Positions 1 to 8,233 are shown, counted from the first letter of the stretch. The stretch is DNA of 44,736 nt from Kingella_B sp963529665 (GCA_963529665.1 CAUSAG010000020.1:1-44736); one strand, 5' to 3'. Notes: generated by a model not told the origin, from the sequence alone. Numbers and translations: made by a program.

Positions 1-1
1 T

Positions 2-73
2 TACTACGCCAATATTTTGGGCGAACCCAAAACATCGTTGAAACAACGGCTGGGCGTGATTCCTGCGCGGTAA
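2..73 (+). CDS. C-terminal end of an unidentified protein (partial)
   Basis: An open frame enters from the left edge and ends at TAA (71-73) after 23 residues, YYANILGEPKTSLKQRLG followed by VIPAR. It is directly followed by an inverted DUS pair that could end its transcript. The fragment is too short for me to identify the family. Codon use resembles the neighbouring genes. Confidence 0.45.
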   Translation, partial: YYANILGEPKTSLKQRLGVIPAR

Positions 74-78
74 ATATA

Positions 79-122
79 TTTTCAGGCTGCCTATTTGTAA
101 ACAACAATAGGCAGCCTGAAAC
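79..122. terminator. Inverted DUS pair, putative terminator
   Basis: TTTTCAGGCTGCCTA (79-93) and its complement (107-121) form a long stem around a 13-base loop. Inverted DUS pairs are known to act as terminators in Neisseriaceae. This one lies between the left-edge gene and grxB. Confidence 0.6.
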
Positions 123-182
123 GCCCATCCGCCTGATTCTGCGAAACTATCCCGTCTTACCCCACTCTCCAAAGGACACCCC

Positions 183-830
183 ATGAAACTCTACATCTAC
201 GACCACTGCCCCTTCTGCGTTCGCGCCCGCATGATATTTGGCATTCAGCAAATCCCCGTGGAACAAATCATCCTTGCCAACGACGACGAAGCCACGCCCA
301 TCCGTTTAATCGGCGCCAAACAAGTGCCCATCCTGCAAAAGCCAGACGGCAGCTATATGGGCGAAAGCCTAGACATCGTGCGCCACATCAACGCGCAAGC
401 CAGCCAGCCCATCAGCGAAACCATTCGCCCCGAAATCCAAGCATGGGCAGACAAAGTGGGCGAGTATTACAACCAATTGCTCTTTCCGCGTAGCATCCAG
501 CTTGGTCTGCCCGAATTTGCCACCCCATCTGCCGTGGTGTATTTCATCCGCAAAAAAGAAGCCCAAATCGGCACAGGCATCGCCCAAATGCTGGACAAAA
601 TGCCCGAGTTGCTCGCCCAAATCCACGACGATTTGCAAACGCTCGCCAGCCAAATCCACACCAACGCGCTCAACGGCAGCGAAATCAGCATGGAAGACAT
701 CATCATCTTCCCGATGCTGCGCAATCTCAGCATGGTGCGCGACATCCAATTCCCGCCAATCGTGCGCGATTACATCGCCAATATGGCAGAACGCAGCCGA
801 GTGAACACCTATTTTGACCGCGCCGTGTGA
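183..830 (+). CDS. grxB: Glutaredoxin 2 (GrxB)
   Basis: A 215-residue cytosolic thiol-disulfide oxidoreductase, the same length as E. coli Grx2. The N-terminus MKLYIYDHCPFC carries the CPFC active site (Cys9, Cys12), followed by the Grx2 pattern RARMIFG, the cis-proline segment KQVPILQK and GES, then an all-helical GST-like C-terminal domain ending in NMAERSRVN. Grx2 reduces protein disulfides and glutathione mixed disulfides using glutathione. The start is supported by AAAGGA (171-176) seven bases upstream. No operon partner is evident: DUS clusters flank it on both sides. The homology is strong along the whole length. Confidence 0.96.
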   Translation: MKLYIYDHCPFCVRARMIFGIQQIPVEQIILANDDEATPIRLIGAKQVPILQKPDGSYMGESLDIVRHINAQASQPISETIRPEIQAWADKVGEYYNQLLFPRSIQLGLPEFATPSAVVYFIRKKEAQIGTGIAQMLDKMPELLAQIHDDLQTLASQIHTNALNGSEISMEDIIIFPMLRNLSMVRDIQFPPIVRDYIANMAERSRVNTYFDRAV

Positions 831-1116
831 TGCGCCATTTGCACGCAAAGGCAGCCTGAAACGAAGTTCAGCGGAGCTAAAATCGGTTTGCGCGCTGGCA
901 AAGCGCAAGGCTAAATCGGCAAGATGTTTTCAGGCTGCCTTTGAGATTGCGCCAACTGGCGCTGTTGCCACGCATCAAGGCAGCCTGAAACGCCCATACC
1001 GTTTTTCAGGCTGCCCTTATTTAATCGGCATAATGCCAAGCAAGCCAACTGCAAACATCGGCAGCCTGAAAACAAAACCCTGTTTTCAGGCTGTCTCAAC
1101 CATTCTCCAAACCACC
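831..1116. repeat. DUS-rich intergenic region upstream of the RNA ligase
   Basis: No credible gene lies in these 286 bases. They hold seven complete or near-complete DUS (near 849, 932, 969, 1004, 1062 and 1084), including inverted pairs at about 969-1015 and 1062-1092. The first DUS is followed by a degenerate copy of the DUS-linked repeat (GCGGAGCTAAAAT, near 866). The open frame that enters here from 814 is an artefact of DUS being readable in frame. I see no clear promoter for the downstream RNA ligase. Confidence 0.6.
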
Positions 1117-1914
1117 ATGACCCCATCCACCAAATACAGCCGCAGCCTGCACGCCCCCATCAGTCTCGGCACCACCTCCGACGACCGCTTTATGCCCGCA
1201 GGCTACCTCGCCGCCTTCGCCCAAAAAGACGCGCTGGTGCTCACCGAAAAGCTGGACGGGCAAAACAACTGCTTCAACCGCCACGGCGTTTTCGCCCGCT
1301 CGCACGCCGCCCCCGCGCAGCATCCGTGGGACAAACCGCTGATTGAGCGCTGGCAGCGCATCAAAGACGATTTGGGCGATTTGGAACTCTTCGGCGAAAA
1401 CCTCTACGGCATCCACTCCATCGCCTACCAGCGCCTGGAATCCTATTTCTACCTATTCGCCGTGCGCCAAGGCGAACGCTGGCTTGGTTGGGACGAAGTC
1501 AAATTCTACGCCGCCCTGTTTGACTTCCCGACTGTGCCCGAGCTGCCCATCCGCCAGCCGCTGCGCGATGTGTACCGCGACGGCATCGACGAAAACCGCC
1601 AGCTTGCCGACTGGCTCACCGCCAACCTCGGCATGAGCTGGCTGGATTATGCGGAAACCAGCGGCGCACTCGGCGGCTACGACCCGCAAACGGGCGCCCC
1701 CTGCTGCGAAGGCTTGGTTATCCGCAACCGCGACGGCTTTGCCACCAACAACGGTGATTTGCCCGTGCAGCCCAACGAATTTGACAACCTGTTCAAACTG
1801 GTGCGCGCCAAACACGTTAAAACCGATGTGCATTGGACCAAAACTTGGCAGCCCGCCACGCTGATTGATTACGATCAATACGGCTGGCACGGCTACCAAT
1901 ACCAAAACAGATAA
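1117..1914 (+). CDS. RNA ligase (Rnl2-like nucleotidyltransferase fold), RNA-repair cassette
   Basis: A 265-residue ATP-dependent RNA ligase-family protein. All core nucleotidyltransferase motifs are visible: motif I EKLDG with nucleotidyl Lys45, motif Ia ARSHA (60-64), motif III LFGENLYG (91-98), IIIa FYLFAVR (111-117), motif IV CEGLVIR (197-203) and motif V LFKLVRAKH (225-233). It lacks a sizeable C-terminal domain, so it is a minimal ligase. It would seal 3'-OH and 5'-phosphate RNA ends. The next gene downstream on the same strand encodes an HD-phosphoesterase/kinase that would make such ends, so the pair reads as an end-healing and sealing unit. ATG 1117 was chosen because residues before it are DUS-derived. 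There is no good ribosome binding site, so the start is the weakest part of the call. Confidence 0.88.
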   Translation: MTPSTKYSRSLHAPISLGTTSDDRFMPAGYLAAFAQKDALVLTEKLDGQNNCFNRHGVFARSHAAPAQHPWDKPLIERWQRIKDDLGDLELFGENLYGIHSIAYQRLESYFYLFAVRQGERWLGWDEVKFYAALFDFPTVPELPIRQPLRDVYRDGIDENRQLADWLTANLGMSWLDYAETSGALGGYDPQTGAPCCEGLVIRNRDGFATNNGDLPVQPNEFDNLFKLVRAKHVKTDVHWTKTWQPATLIDYDQYGWHGYQYQNR

Positions 1915-2016
1915 AGGCAGCCTGAAAGCCCTGATTTGGCGCAGTCAAAACACCAAATCCATTTTCAGGCTGCCCACTCCACCACCAAAACCAATCATCC
2001 CCTAAGGACGCATGCC

Positions 2017-3150
2017 ATGTGGCAATTCCCCCATTTCACCCCCGCCCGCGCCCCCGACTGGGACGCGCTCAGCGCCCGTTTTGACTGGCTTGCCGACATG
2101 GCCGCCGTGCCGCAAGATGCCGAATGGCACGGCGAAGGCGACGTGCTGACCCACACCAAAATGGTTGCTGCCGAGCTTTTCAGGCTGCCCGAATATCAGG
2201 AACTGGACGAACAGACGCAGCACATCCTGTTTGCCGCCGCCCTGTTGCACGACGTAGAAAAACGCAGCACCACCACCACCGAAGAGCGTGACGGCAAAAC
2301 CCGCATCATCTCCCCGCGCCACGCCAAAAAAGGCGAGCACACCGCCCGCCAAATCCTCTATTGCGACCTCGCCGCCCCCTTTGCCGTGCGCGAAGCCGTC
2401 GCCAAACTCGTGCGCTGGCACGGGCTGCCGCTGTGGGCGATAGAAAAACCCCGGCCCGAACACGCCGTAATCGCCGCCAGCCTGCACACCGACACCTGCC
2501 TGCTCGCCATTCTCGCCAAAGCCGACGCCCTCGGACGCATCTGCCCCGACACCGCCGAATTGCTGGAACGCATCGCCCTGTTTCAAGCCCTGTGCGAAGA
2601 AAACCGCTGCTGGGGCGCGCCCTACCCCTTTGCCGATAAGCACACGCGCTACCATTACCTCAACCACCCCGACAGCACGCCCGACTACCACCCCTACGAC
2701 GACTTTGCCTGCACCGTTTACATGATGAGCGCCCTGCCCGGCAGCGGCAAAGACACCCACATCGCCCAACGTTTCCCCAAGCTGCCCGTGCTCTCGCTCG
2801 ACGACATCCGCCGCGCCCACCACATAGACCCTGCCGACAAAAAAGCCGCCGGCCGCGTTATCCAACTCGCCAAAGAACAAGCCCGCCAATACCTGCGCGA
2901 TCGCCAAGACTTCGTGTTCAACGCCACCAATCTTACCCGCGAGCTGCGCGGCAAATGGACAAGTCTGTTTGCCGACTACCTCGCCCGCATCCACATCACC
3001 TATCTGGAAGTGCCCTGGCCGCAGCTGTTGCGCCAAAACAAACAGCGCGAACACAGCGTTCCCGAAGCCGTTATCCGCCGCCTGCTCGGCAAACTGGAAA
3101 TTCCCGGCTACGACGAAGCGCACGAAGTGAAATATTGCGTTGCCGAATAG
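2017..3150 (+). CDS. HD-Pnk: HD-domain 2',3'-phosphoesterase fused to polynucleotide 5'-kinase
   Basis: A 377-residue two-domain end-healing enzyme. Residues about 20-200 form an HD phosphohydrolase with His46 (DVLTHTKM), His78-Asp79 (LLHDVEK), His102/His108 and Asp170 (AKADALGR). Residues about 232-377 form a P-loop kinase with Walker A LPGSGKDT (Lys245), the LDDIR acceptor-activating motif (261-265) and a lid-like arginine region. This order matches the HD-Pnk enzyme characterised from Runella, which removes 2',3'-cyclic phosphate ends and phosphorylates 5'-OH ends. AAGGA (2004-2008) precedes ATG 2017, which excludes a longer DUS-containing frame. The gene follows the RNA ligase after a DUS pair. 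Its own stop TAG abuts a DUS. Substrate (tRNA or other RNA or DNA) cannot be read from sequence. Confidence 0.85.
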   Translation: MWQFPHFTPARAPDWDALSARFDWLADMAAVPQDAEWHGEGDVLTHTKMVAAELFRLPEYQELDEQTQHILFAAALLHDVEKRSTTTTEERDGKTRIISPRHAKKGEHTARQILYCDLAAPFAVREAVAKLVRWHGLPLWAIEKPRPEHAVIAASLHTDTCLLAILAKADALGRICPDTAELLERIALFQALCEENRCWGAPYPFADKHTRYHYLNHPDSTPDYHPYDDFACTVYMMSALPGSGKDTHIAQRFPKLPVLSLDDIRRAHHIDPADKKAAGRVIQLAKEQARQYLRDRQDFVFNATNLTRELRGKWTSLFADYLARIHITYLEVPWPQLLRQNKQREHSVPEAVIRRLLGKLEIPGYDEAHEVKYCVAE

Positions 3151-3187
3151 GCAGCCTGAAATCCCCAATCCCGCTTTCAGGCTGCCT
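3149..3187. terminator. Inverted DUS pair after HD-Pnk
   Basis: AGGCAGCCTGAAA (3149-3161) and its complement (3175-3187) form a stem with a 13-base loop immediately at the HD-Pnk stop codon. It is a likely terminator of the RNA-repair cassette. A second inverted pair follows at about 3230-3269. Confidence 0.6.
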
Positions 3188-3405
3188 ACTATGATGAAGC
3201 AGTAAAAAGCGTTGCCAAGCAAAACCAAAAGGCAGCCTGAAACGCCCAATCCCGCTTTCAGGCTGCCTTTGCCATATCCAGCACCCACCCGCCATGAACC
3301 ATTGAGACCATATCCTGAGCCTTAGGGCGAAGTCTTCCCCGCCGCAAAGCCATACCATCGCCGCTTTTTAATCGGCAGCGCAGGCGGCTGCCAAAGGAGC
3401 AAACG

Positions 3406-4361
3406 ATGGCATCAGCCAAAAAACCGTTTCCGCTGCCGACAGGCTATTTCGGCATCCCCTTGGGCTTGGGCGCATTATCGCTGGCGTGGTCGCACGCGGC
3501 GGACGTTTATCCGCAGCTGGCGGCGTGTGGTTCGGCACCGCAGCGGGCGTATTGTCGGTGGGCAGCTGGGCGCTGTTTGCGCTGATGTTCGCCTACAAAT
3601 GGCTTGCCTACCGCGAGCAACTGCTGGACGAATGACGCTGCCCCGTGCGCTTTTCCTATATCGCGCTGGTAGCGATCAGCACGATTATCGTCGGCGAAGT
3701 GCTGCGCCGCTGGACGGGCTGGGGCGAAGCGCTGATTTGGGCGGGCGTTGCCGGCCAGCTGGTGTATTCCAGCATCCGCATCGGCTCGCTGTGGCAGGGC
3801 GACGTGTTTACCGAAAAATCGGTGCAGCCGCCGTTTTACCTGCCCGCGGTCGCCGCCAACTACACCAGCACCGGCGCGATGGTGGTGCTCGGGCATCACG
3901 ATTTCGGCTGGATGTTTTGGGGCGCGGGCACGCTGGCGTGGATCATGTTTGAACCGCTGCTGTTGCAACGCATGCGGCTGTTCCGCTTGGAGAAAGACCA
4001 GCGCCCCGCCATCGGCATCGTGCTGGCGCCCGCTTTTGTTGGCGCGGCGGCGTATCTGGCGCTAACGGGTGGGCAGGTGGACAACGTGGTCAAAATCCTA
4101 GTCGGCTACGGCTTTTTGCAGCTGTTTTACCTGCTGCGCCTGCTGCCGTGGATTTTGGAATACGGCTTTGCCATGGGACATTGGTCGTTCTCGTTCGGCG
4201 CGGCATCGATAGCGGCGGTAGCGCTGGCGATGCGCGCGCAAACGGCGTATCCGATGTGTTGGACGGGCGTGTTTTGGTTTGCCAATGCGCTGATTGCGCT
4301 GTTGGTGCTGATGACGGCGCTGCGGATTGCGCAGGGGCGGTTTTGGGTGAAGGCAGCCTGA
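3406..4361 (+). pseudogene. tehA: tehA-like tellurite-resistance/C4-dicarboxylate (TDT family) transporter, disrupted
   Basis: The product resembles TehA, a ten-helix inner-membrane channel of the SLAC1/TDT family. Recognisable segments are LPTGYFGIPLGLGALSLAW at the N-terminus, LYL/FYLPAVAANY, FWGAGTLAWIMFEPLLLQRM, LAPAFVGAAAYLALTGG and a WSFSFGAASIA end. It cannot be made as one chain. Reading from ATG 3406 (preceded by strong AAAGGAG) leaves frame near 3520-3526 in a GGCGGCG tract, consistent with one lost base. The continuing frame then meets an in-frame TGA at 3633-3635, where relatives have a coding residue before RCPVRFSY. From 3636 the frame is open to 4361. The last codons GCA GCC TGA are part of a DUS. 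Two independent lesions argue for real decay rather than a single sequencing error. Confidence 0.8.
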
Positions 4362-4880
4362 AAACGTTAAATGGTTTTTCAGGCTGCCTTTCATTGATAG
4401 AGTGGAGAAACGGCATCACCAAGCGCAATCCAGACAACAGCCTGAAAATCTGTAAACGAGTAAAGCCAAAACAAACACAGCAAGTTTCAGCAAAACCAAT
4501 CCAACACCCCAAACCAAATTTTTAAGCTGCCCTATCCATCCAAAAAAGGCAGCCTGAAAACATCAAACGGCTTTTTCAGGCTGCCTTTATCTAAACAAAA
4601 TGGCAAAGTGGTGTTATCAAGCACCGCCCAATCAGCAGCCTGAAAATCTGTAAACAAATAAAGCAAGTCCTAGCAAAACAAGCGCAACATGTTTCAGTAA
4701 AACCAATCCAACATTCCAAACCAAATTTTCAGGCTACTCCATACATCCAAAAAAGGCAGCCTGAAAACGTTAAAACGGTTTTTTCAGGCTGCCTTTATCT
4801 AAACAAAAATGGCAAAGTGGCATTATCAAGCCCCCAATCAGCAGCCTGAAAACCCCCATCTCCCATTTACAGGCTACCTT
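4350..4880. repeat. Imperfect tandem repeat (about 197-208 bp unit, 2.5 copies) built on DUS hairpins
   Basis: Three successive DUS hairpins (4350-4390, 4544-4588, 4752-4798) are each followed by the same non-coding text: CAAAATGGCAAAGTGG, TTATCAAGC, CAATCAGCAGCCTGAAAATC, then AAACCAATCCAACA and a pre-hairpin CATCCAAAAAAGGCAGCC. The same landmark recurs at 4381, 4578 and 4786, giving periods of 197 and 208. The third unit stops near 4875. No gene is visible in this 529-base gap. The hairpins may terminate tehA (rightward) and the lectin gene (leftward). Confidence 0.75.
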
Positions 4881-4890
4881 CCCCCCTTCC

Positions 4891-5374
4891 CTATCGCCCG
4901 CCCCACCCAAACCGCTGTTCGCGCCCGCCATCGCACGCGCGAATCGCCAGATAGCTATCAGACGCATCCAAGCATTTGCCCGAATCGGCGCTGCGAATGC
5001 GGTCGCCATCCCAATACCAGCGCTGGTTATCCTTGCCGTTGCATTGGAACAAAATCACGCGGCTGCCATCGCGGGTTTCGCCGCCTGCCACGTCCAAGCA
5101 GCGCCCATCTTGGCGGATGGCGTTGCTGCGGTTATCCATGCGAAACAATTGGTTAGCCTTACCGTGGCAGGCGTGGCGAATTAGGCTGCGGTGGTCGTCG
5201 CCGTGGATGTCCAAGCATTCGCCGCGCTCGGTGCGGATTAGCCCCGCCGCGTTGCCATCGGGCGCGTAAAGGCGGTTGTTTTGCTCGCGCGCATCAATAT
5301 GGATGCTGGGCGGCAGCGCAACGCCGCAGGCGGTTAACAGCAGCGGCAGCAGGGGGGTAAAACATTTTTTTCAT
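4891..5374 (-). pseudogene. Ricin-B-type (beta-trefoil) lectin lipoprotein, currently out of frame at homopolymers
   Basis: Read leftward from ATG 5374 (good site AAAGGAAT upstream), the gene begins ATGAAAAAAATG and passes an A7 tract (5365-5371) and a C6 tract (5352-5357; coordinates are the T7 and G6 on the given strand). After C6 the coding frame is shifted: the mature sequence PLLPLLLTACG, a textbook lipobox, lies in the +1 frame. Losing one base in either tract would give a 160-residue lipoprotein. The body has three beta-trefoil repeats, each with a CLD motif and a Q-x-[WF]: ECLDIHG...NQLF, RCLDVAG...NQRW, KCLDASD...EQRF. The predicted product is an exported, lipid-anchored carbohydrate-binding protein. 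It may be phase-variable or simply a frameshifted pseudogene. Confidence 0.7.
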
Positions 5375-5403
5375 GCGAATTCCTTTCGTTAAAACAAGTA
5401 TTT

Positions 5404-5751
5404 TCAGGCTGCCTTATCGGCAGGCGCTGGGCAGCGGCTGGTGGCGATTTGATGGCGCACGCCATAATCCTTGCCCCAATCGCATAAGCGATAAAGCACG
5501 GGCAAAAAGGTTTTGCCCTCGGCGCTCAGGCGATATTCTACGCGCGGCGGCACTTCGGCGAACACTTCGCGCTCAATCAGCCCATCGGCTTCCAGCTGGC
5601 GCAGCTGCTCGGTGAGCACTTTGGGGCTGATGCCACCGAGCTTTTCCAGCAAATCGCGCGTGCGTTGCGCACCGCTACCAAGGTAATAAAGAATCAGGCA
5701 TTTCCATTTACCGCCCACCAGTTTCATCGCCAATTCAATTGCCGAAAGCAT
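5404..5751 (-). CDS. HxlR-family winged-helix transcriptional regulator
   Basis: The HxlR signature LVGGKWKCLILYYLGSG opens a winged-helix domain that continues with LEKLGGISPKVLTEQLRQLE and GLIEREVFAEVPPRVEYRLS. It is divergent from a nitroreductase gene 145 bases away, an arrangement typical of HxlR repressors that control redox enzymes in response to electrophiles. ATG 5751 was chosen because AGGAG lies 11 bases upstream; a TTG at 5790 would add 13 residues. In the N-terminal region I see no cysteine at the position used for sensing by many HxlR proteins. The C-terminus ADKAA and stop TGA are encoded by a DUS. Confidence 0.88.
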   Translation of the reverse strand: MLSAIELAMKLVGGKWKCLILYYLGSGAQRTRDLLEKLGGISPKVLTEQLRQLEADGLIEREVFAEVPPRVEYRLSAEGKTFLPVLYRLCDWGKDYGVRHQIATSRCPAPADKAA

Positions 5752-5896
5752 GCTGTGCCAAGCTCCTGTTTTGTTGAAAAACTTACCCAAAAGTACGTAT
5801 TGAACATTTTAGTGCGTTGTTTTTATTTGGTTTTAAAAACCGTATTATATCGTTTTTCAACTCAGCCGAAGCGCAACGCTTCCCAAGGATGCCACT

Positions 5897-6526
5897 ATGA
5901 ATATAAACGACTTACTGCGCCAGCGCCGCTCTACCCGCCATTTTGACCCCAACGCCACCATCGCCCGCGCCGAATTAACCGCGCTGATTGAACTTGCCAA
6001 CCGCGCCCCCAGCAGCAACAACGCCCAGCCGTGGCGCATCATGCTGCTCACCGATGCCGCCACACGCCAGCGCCTGCTGCCCGAAGCCTATCAGCAAAAC
6101 CAAATCACCAGCGCATCTGCCGTGTTGGTATTGCTGGGCGACCGCGAAGCCTACCGCGAGCCCAATCTGCACCGCATTCATCAAGCAGAATACGAAGACG
6201 GCTGCTTTGATGCCAATGTGCGCGATTTTCTGATTCAGGCTGCCGTTGGCTATTATCAGCAGTTTGACGATGCAGGCATCCAGCAACTGCTGGCGCTGGA
6301 TTGCGGCTTGTGGGCGATGGCGTTTATGCTCGCCGCCGAAGCTGCCAACTGGCAAACCGTGCCGATGGCAGGCTATCGCCGCGAAGGCTTGCGCCGTGTG
6401 TTAAACTTGCCCGCGCGCTATCACGATGTGATGCTGATTGCCATCGGCAAAGGCTTGCAACGCGGGCATCGCACCTTGCGCCAAAGCGCGGCGGCAGTTT
6501 CCGCATGGGATGCGCTGCCAGAGTAA
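5897..6526 (+). CDS. Nitroreductase family protein
   Basis: A 209-residue FMN-dependent NAD(P)H oxidoreductase of the nitroreductase fold. Seen: the N-terminal phosphate-binding motif RQRRSTRHFD, then ANRAPSSNNAQPWRIML (classical APSSxNxQPW), a mid-region helix LDCGLWAMAFMLAAEA and the C-terminal YHDVMLIAIGKG. Family members reduce nitroaromatics, quinones or flavins. The natural substrate cannot be assigned here. AAGGA (5884-5888) supports the ATG. It is divergent from the HxlR regulator, which is its probable regulator. The intergenic region contains a near-palindrome, GGTTTTAAAAACC (about 5830-5842), as a candidate operator. Confidence 0.88.
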   Translation: MNINDLLRQRRSTRHFDPNATIARAELTALIELANRAPSSNNAQPWRIMLLTDAATRQRLLPEAYQQNQITSASAVLVLLGDREAYREPNLHRIHQAEYEDGCFDANVRDFLIQAAVGYYQQFDDAGIQQLLALDCGLWAMAFMLAAEAANWQTVPMAGYRREGLRRVLNLPARYHDVMLIAIGKGLQRGHRTLRQSAAAVSAWDALPE

Positions 6527-6648
6527 AGCAAAGGCAGCCTGCACAGCGCAGCGGAGTTGCGAAGCTAAAACTAGTCAGCAGCCTGAAAACCAAACCCCGT
6601 TTTCAGGCTGCCCCACCCATCCCAACCCCATCAAACAACACTCACCCC

Positions 6649-7287
6649 ATGAAAACCCCCATCATCCTATCCCTCGCCCTGCTCACCCTACTCATCACTC
6701 TCGTCCTACTCGCCAACTGGTACACCCAGCGCCAAACCGCCCCCTATCTCTACCACAACACCGCGCAAATCCCCGCGCACAAAGCCGCCCTCCTGCTCGG
6801 CACCTCCCCCACGCTCGCCGACGGGCGTACCAATCTCTATTTCACTCTCCGCATCCAAGCCGCCGCTGAGCTCTATCGCGCTGGCAAAGTGCGCTACATC
6901 ATCGTCAGCGGCGACAACCGCAAACACGGCTACAACGAACCCGAAGCCATGAAAGCCGCTCTCATCGCCCAAGGCATCCCCGCCGAGCGCATCATCCCCG
7001 ACTACGCAGGCATCCGCACGCTAGATTCCGTGCTACGCGCCCGCAACATCTTCGGGCAAAGCAGCTACATCATCGTCTCACAAGCCTTCCACAACGAGCG
7101 CGCCGTCTATATCGCCCGCGCCCACGGCATCGCCGCCATCGGCTACAATGCTCCCGATGTCAAAATCTACGCAGGCGGCTTCAAAACTCGCGTGCGCGAA
7201 CTGGGCGCGCGCGTCAAAATGTATCTGGATTTGCTGTTCAACAAACAGCCCAAACATAGCGGCGACGCCATCGCTCTGCCCGATTGA
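6649..7287 (+). CDS. sanA: SanA-like DUF218/YdcF envelope protein
   Basis: A 212-residue protein with one N-terminal membrane anchor (about residues 4-22, IILSLALLTLLITLVLLANW) and a DUF218 domain. The domain shows ALLLGTSPTLADGRTNLYF, AAELYRAGKVRYIIVSGDN, EPEAMKAALIAQGIP and IIVSQAFHNERAVYIA, which match SanA of E. coli (vancomycin exclusion at high temperature; envelope barrier function). The anchored domain would face the periplasm. ATG 6649 starts the anchor; the upstream open frame is DUS-derived. A factor-independent terminator follows the gene. Confidence 0.85.
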   Translation: MKTPIILSLALLTLLITLVLLANWYTQRQTAPYLYHNTAQIPAHKAALLLGTSPTLADGRTNLYFTLRIQAAAELYRAGKVRYIIVSGDNRKHGYNEPEAMKAALIAQGIPAERIIPDYAGIRTLDSVLRARNIFGQSSYIIVSQAFHNERAVYIARAHGIAAIGYNAPDVKIYAGGFKTRVRELGARVKMYLDLLFNKQPKHSGDAIALPD

Positions 7288-7359
7288 TTTTAGCTTCGCA
7301 ACTGCGCTTCGCTACGCAGGCTGCCCATCGCACGCATAAAAGGCAGCCTGAAAACACAA

Positions 7360-7386
7360 AACGCTGGCGAACAACCAGCGTTTTTT
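7360..7386. terminator. Rho-independent terminator between sanA and pyrF
   Basis: AACGCTGG and CCAGCGTT form an 8-bp stem around CGAACAA, followed on the plus strand by a T-run. It lies between two convergent genes. It fits best as the terminator of sanA and may also stop pyrF transcripts. Confidence 0.7.
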
Positions 7387-7390
7387 CTTG

Positions 7391-8140
7391 CTAAACATCC
7401 CCACGCATCAGCTGCGCCGCATCCGCATTGATGCTCCGCAACACCGCCGCAGGGTCTGCCGCCTGCGTAATCGGTCGCCCCATCACCAAATAACTCGCCC
7501 CCGCGTTCAAAGCATCCAACGGCGTCATAATGCGGCGCTGGTCGTCCCGATTATTCGCCGTATCCAAGCGAATGCCAGGTGTAACCAGCAAAAACTCATT
7601 GTCCAACGCTTGCCGCAGTAGCTGCGCTTCCTGCGCCGAACACACCACGCCATCCAAGCCCGACGACTGCGCCAATTGCGCCCATTGCAACACCAATTGT
7701 TCAGGCTGCTGCGTCCAGCCAATCTCGCGCAAATCCTCCGCCGTCATGCTGGTGAGCACCGTAACGCCAATCAACAACGGGCGATGCGCGCACTGGACAA
7801 CCGCTTCCGCCGCCGCTTCCATCATGCGCCGCCCACCCGATGCGTGCATATCCACCAGCCACACGCCCATATCCGCCGCCGCCTTGCACGCGCTGGCAAC
7901 CGTGTTGGGAATATCGTGGTATTTCAAATCCAAAAACAGCTTAAAGCCTTGCTGAATCAGCTTTTCTGCCAACGCACGCCCCGTTGCCGTAAACAATTCC
8001 TTGCCGATTTTGAGCTGGCATAAATCGGGCGACAAATGGCGCACAAACGCCAAAGTTTCGGCTTCGTTGGCAAAATCCAGCGCCACAATCACAGGCGTGG
8101 GCTGGGTGGAAAGCGGATAATCGGTCATCAAAGGATTCAT
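7391..8140 (-). CDS. pyrF: Orotidine 5'-phosphate decarboxylase
   Basis: A 249-residue enzyme of de novo UMP synthesis (OMP to UMP plus CO2), a TIM-barrel cytosolic dimer. The family signature FLDLKYHDIPNT (69-80) holds the catalytic Asp-Lys-Asp arrangement with Lys73. Other matches are PVIVALDFAN, KIGKELFTATG, HASGGRRMM, TVLTSMTAEDL, LLVTPGIRLD and ASYLVMGRPIT. The start could be Met1 (8140) or Met5 (8128). It stands alone, with no other pyr gene adjacent. Confidence 0.96.
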   Translation of the reverse strand: MNPLMTDYPLSTQPTPVIVALDFANEAETLAFVRHLSPDLCQLKIGKELFTATGRALAEKLIQQGFKLFLDLKYHDIPNTVASACKAAADMGVWLVDMHASGGRRMMEAAAEAVVQCAHRPLLIGVTVLTSMTAEDLREIGWTQQPEQLVLQWAQLAQSSGLDGVVCSAQEAQLLRQALDNEFLLVTPGIRLDTANNRDDQRRIMTPLDALNAGASYLVMGRPITQAADPAAVLRSINADAAQLMRGDV

Positions 8141-8233
8141 GGTTCAGTCTCGTTTTTGCAAAAAAATGTTATTTTACACGTTTTAACACGGTTTCTTGCA
8201 AGCCAGTGTTTTCAGGCTGCTCAGCCGTTTGCT

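Noticed and set aside
814..1116. Extended N-terminus of the RNA ligase frame
   Set aside because: The extra 101 residues are mostly DUS translations (GSLK, FQAA, FSGC) and ligase homology begins after 1117.
2002..3288. Long leftward open frame (428 codons) antisense to the HD-Pnk gene
   Set aside because: GC-rich shadow of a gene with clear HD and kinase motifs. The antisense product is low-complexity Gly/Val/Ala with no domain.
3527..3952. Rightward 141-codon frame inside tehA
   Set aside because: It is the wrong frame. The TehA-like sequence lies in the frame that contains the internal TGA.
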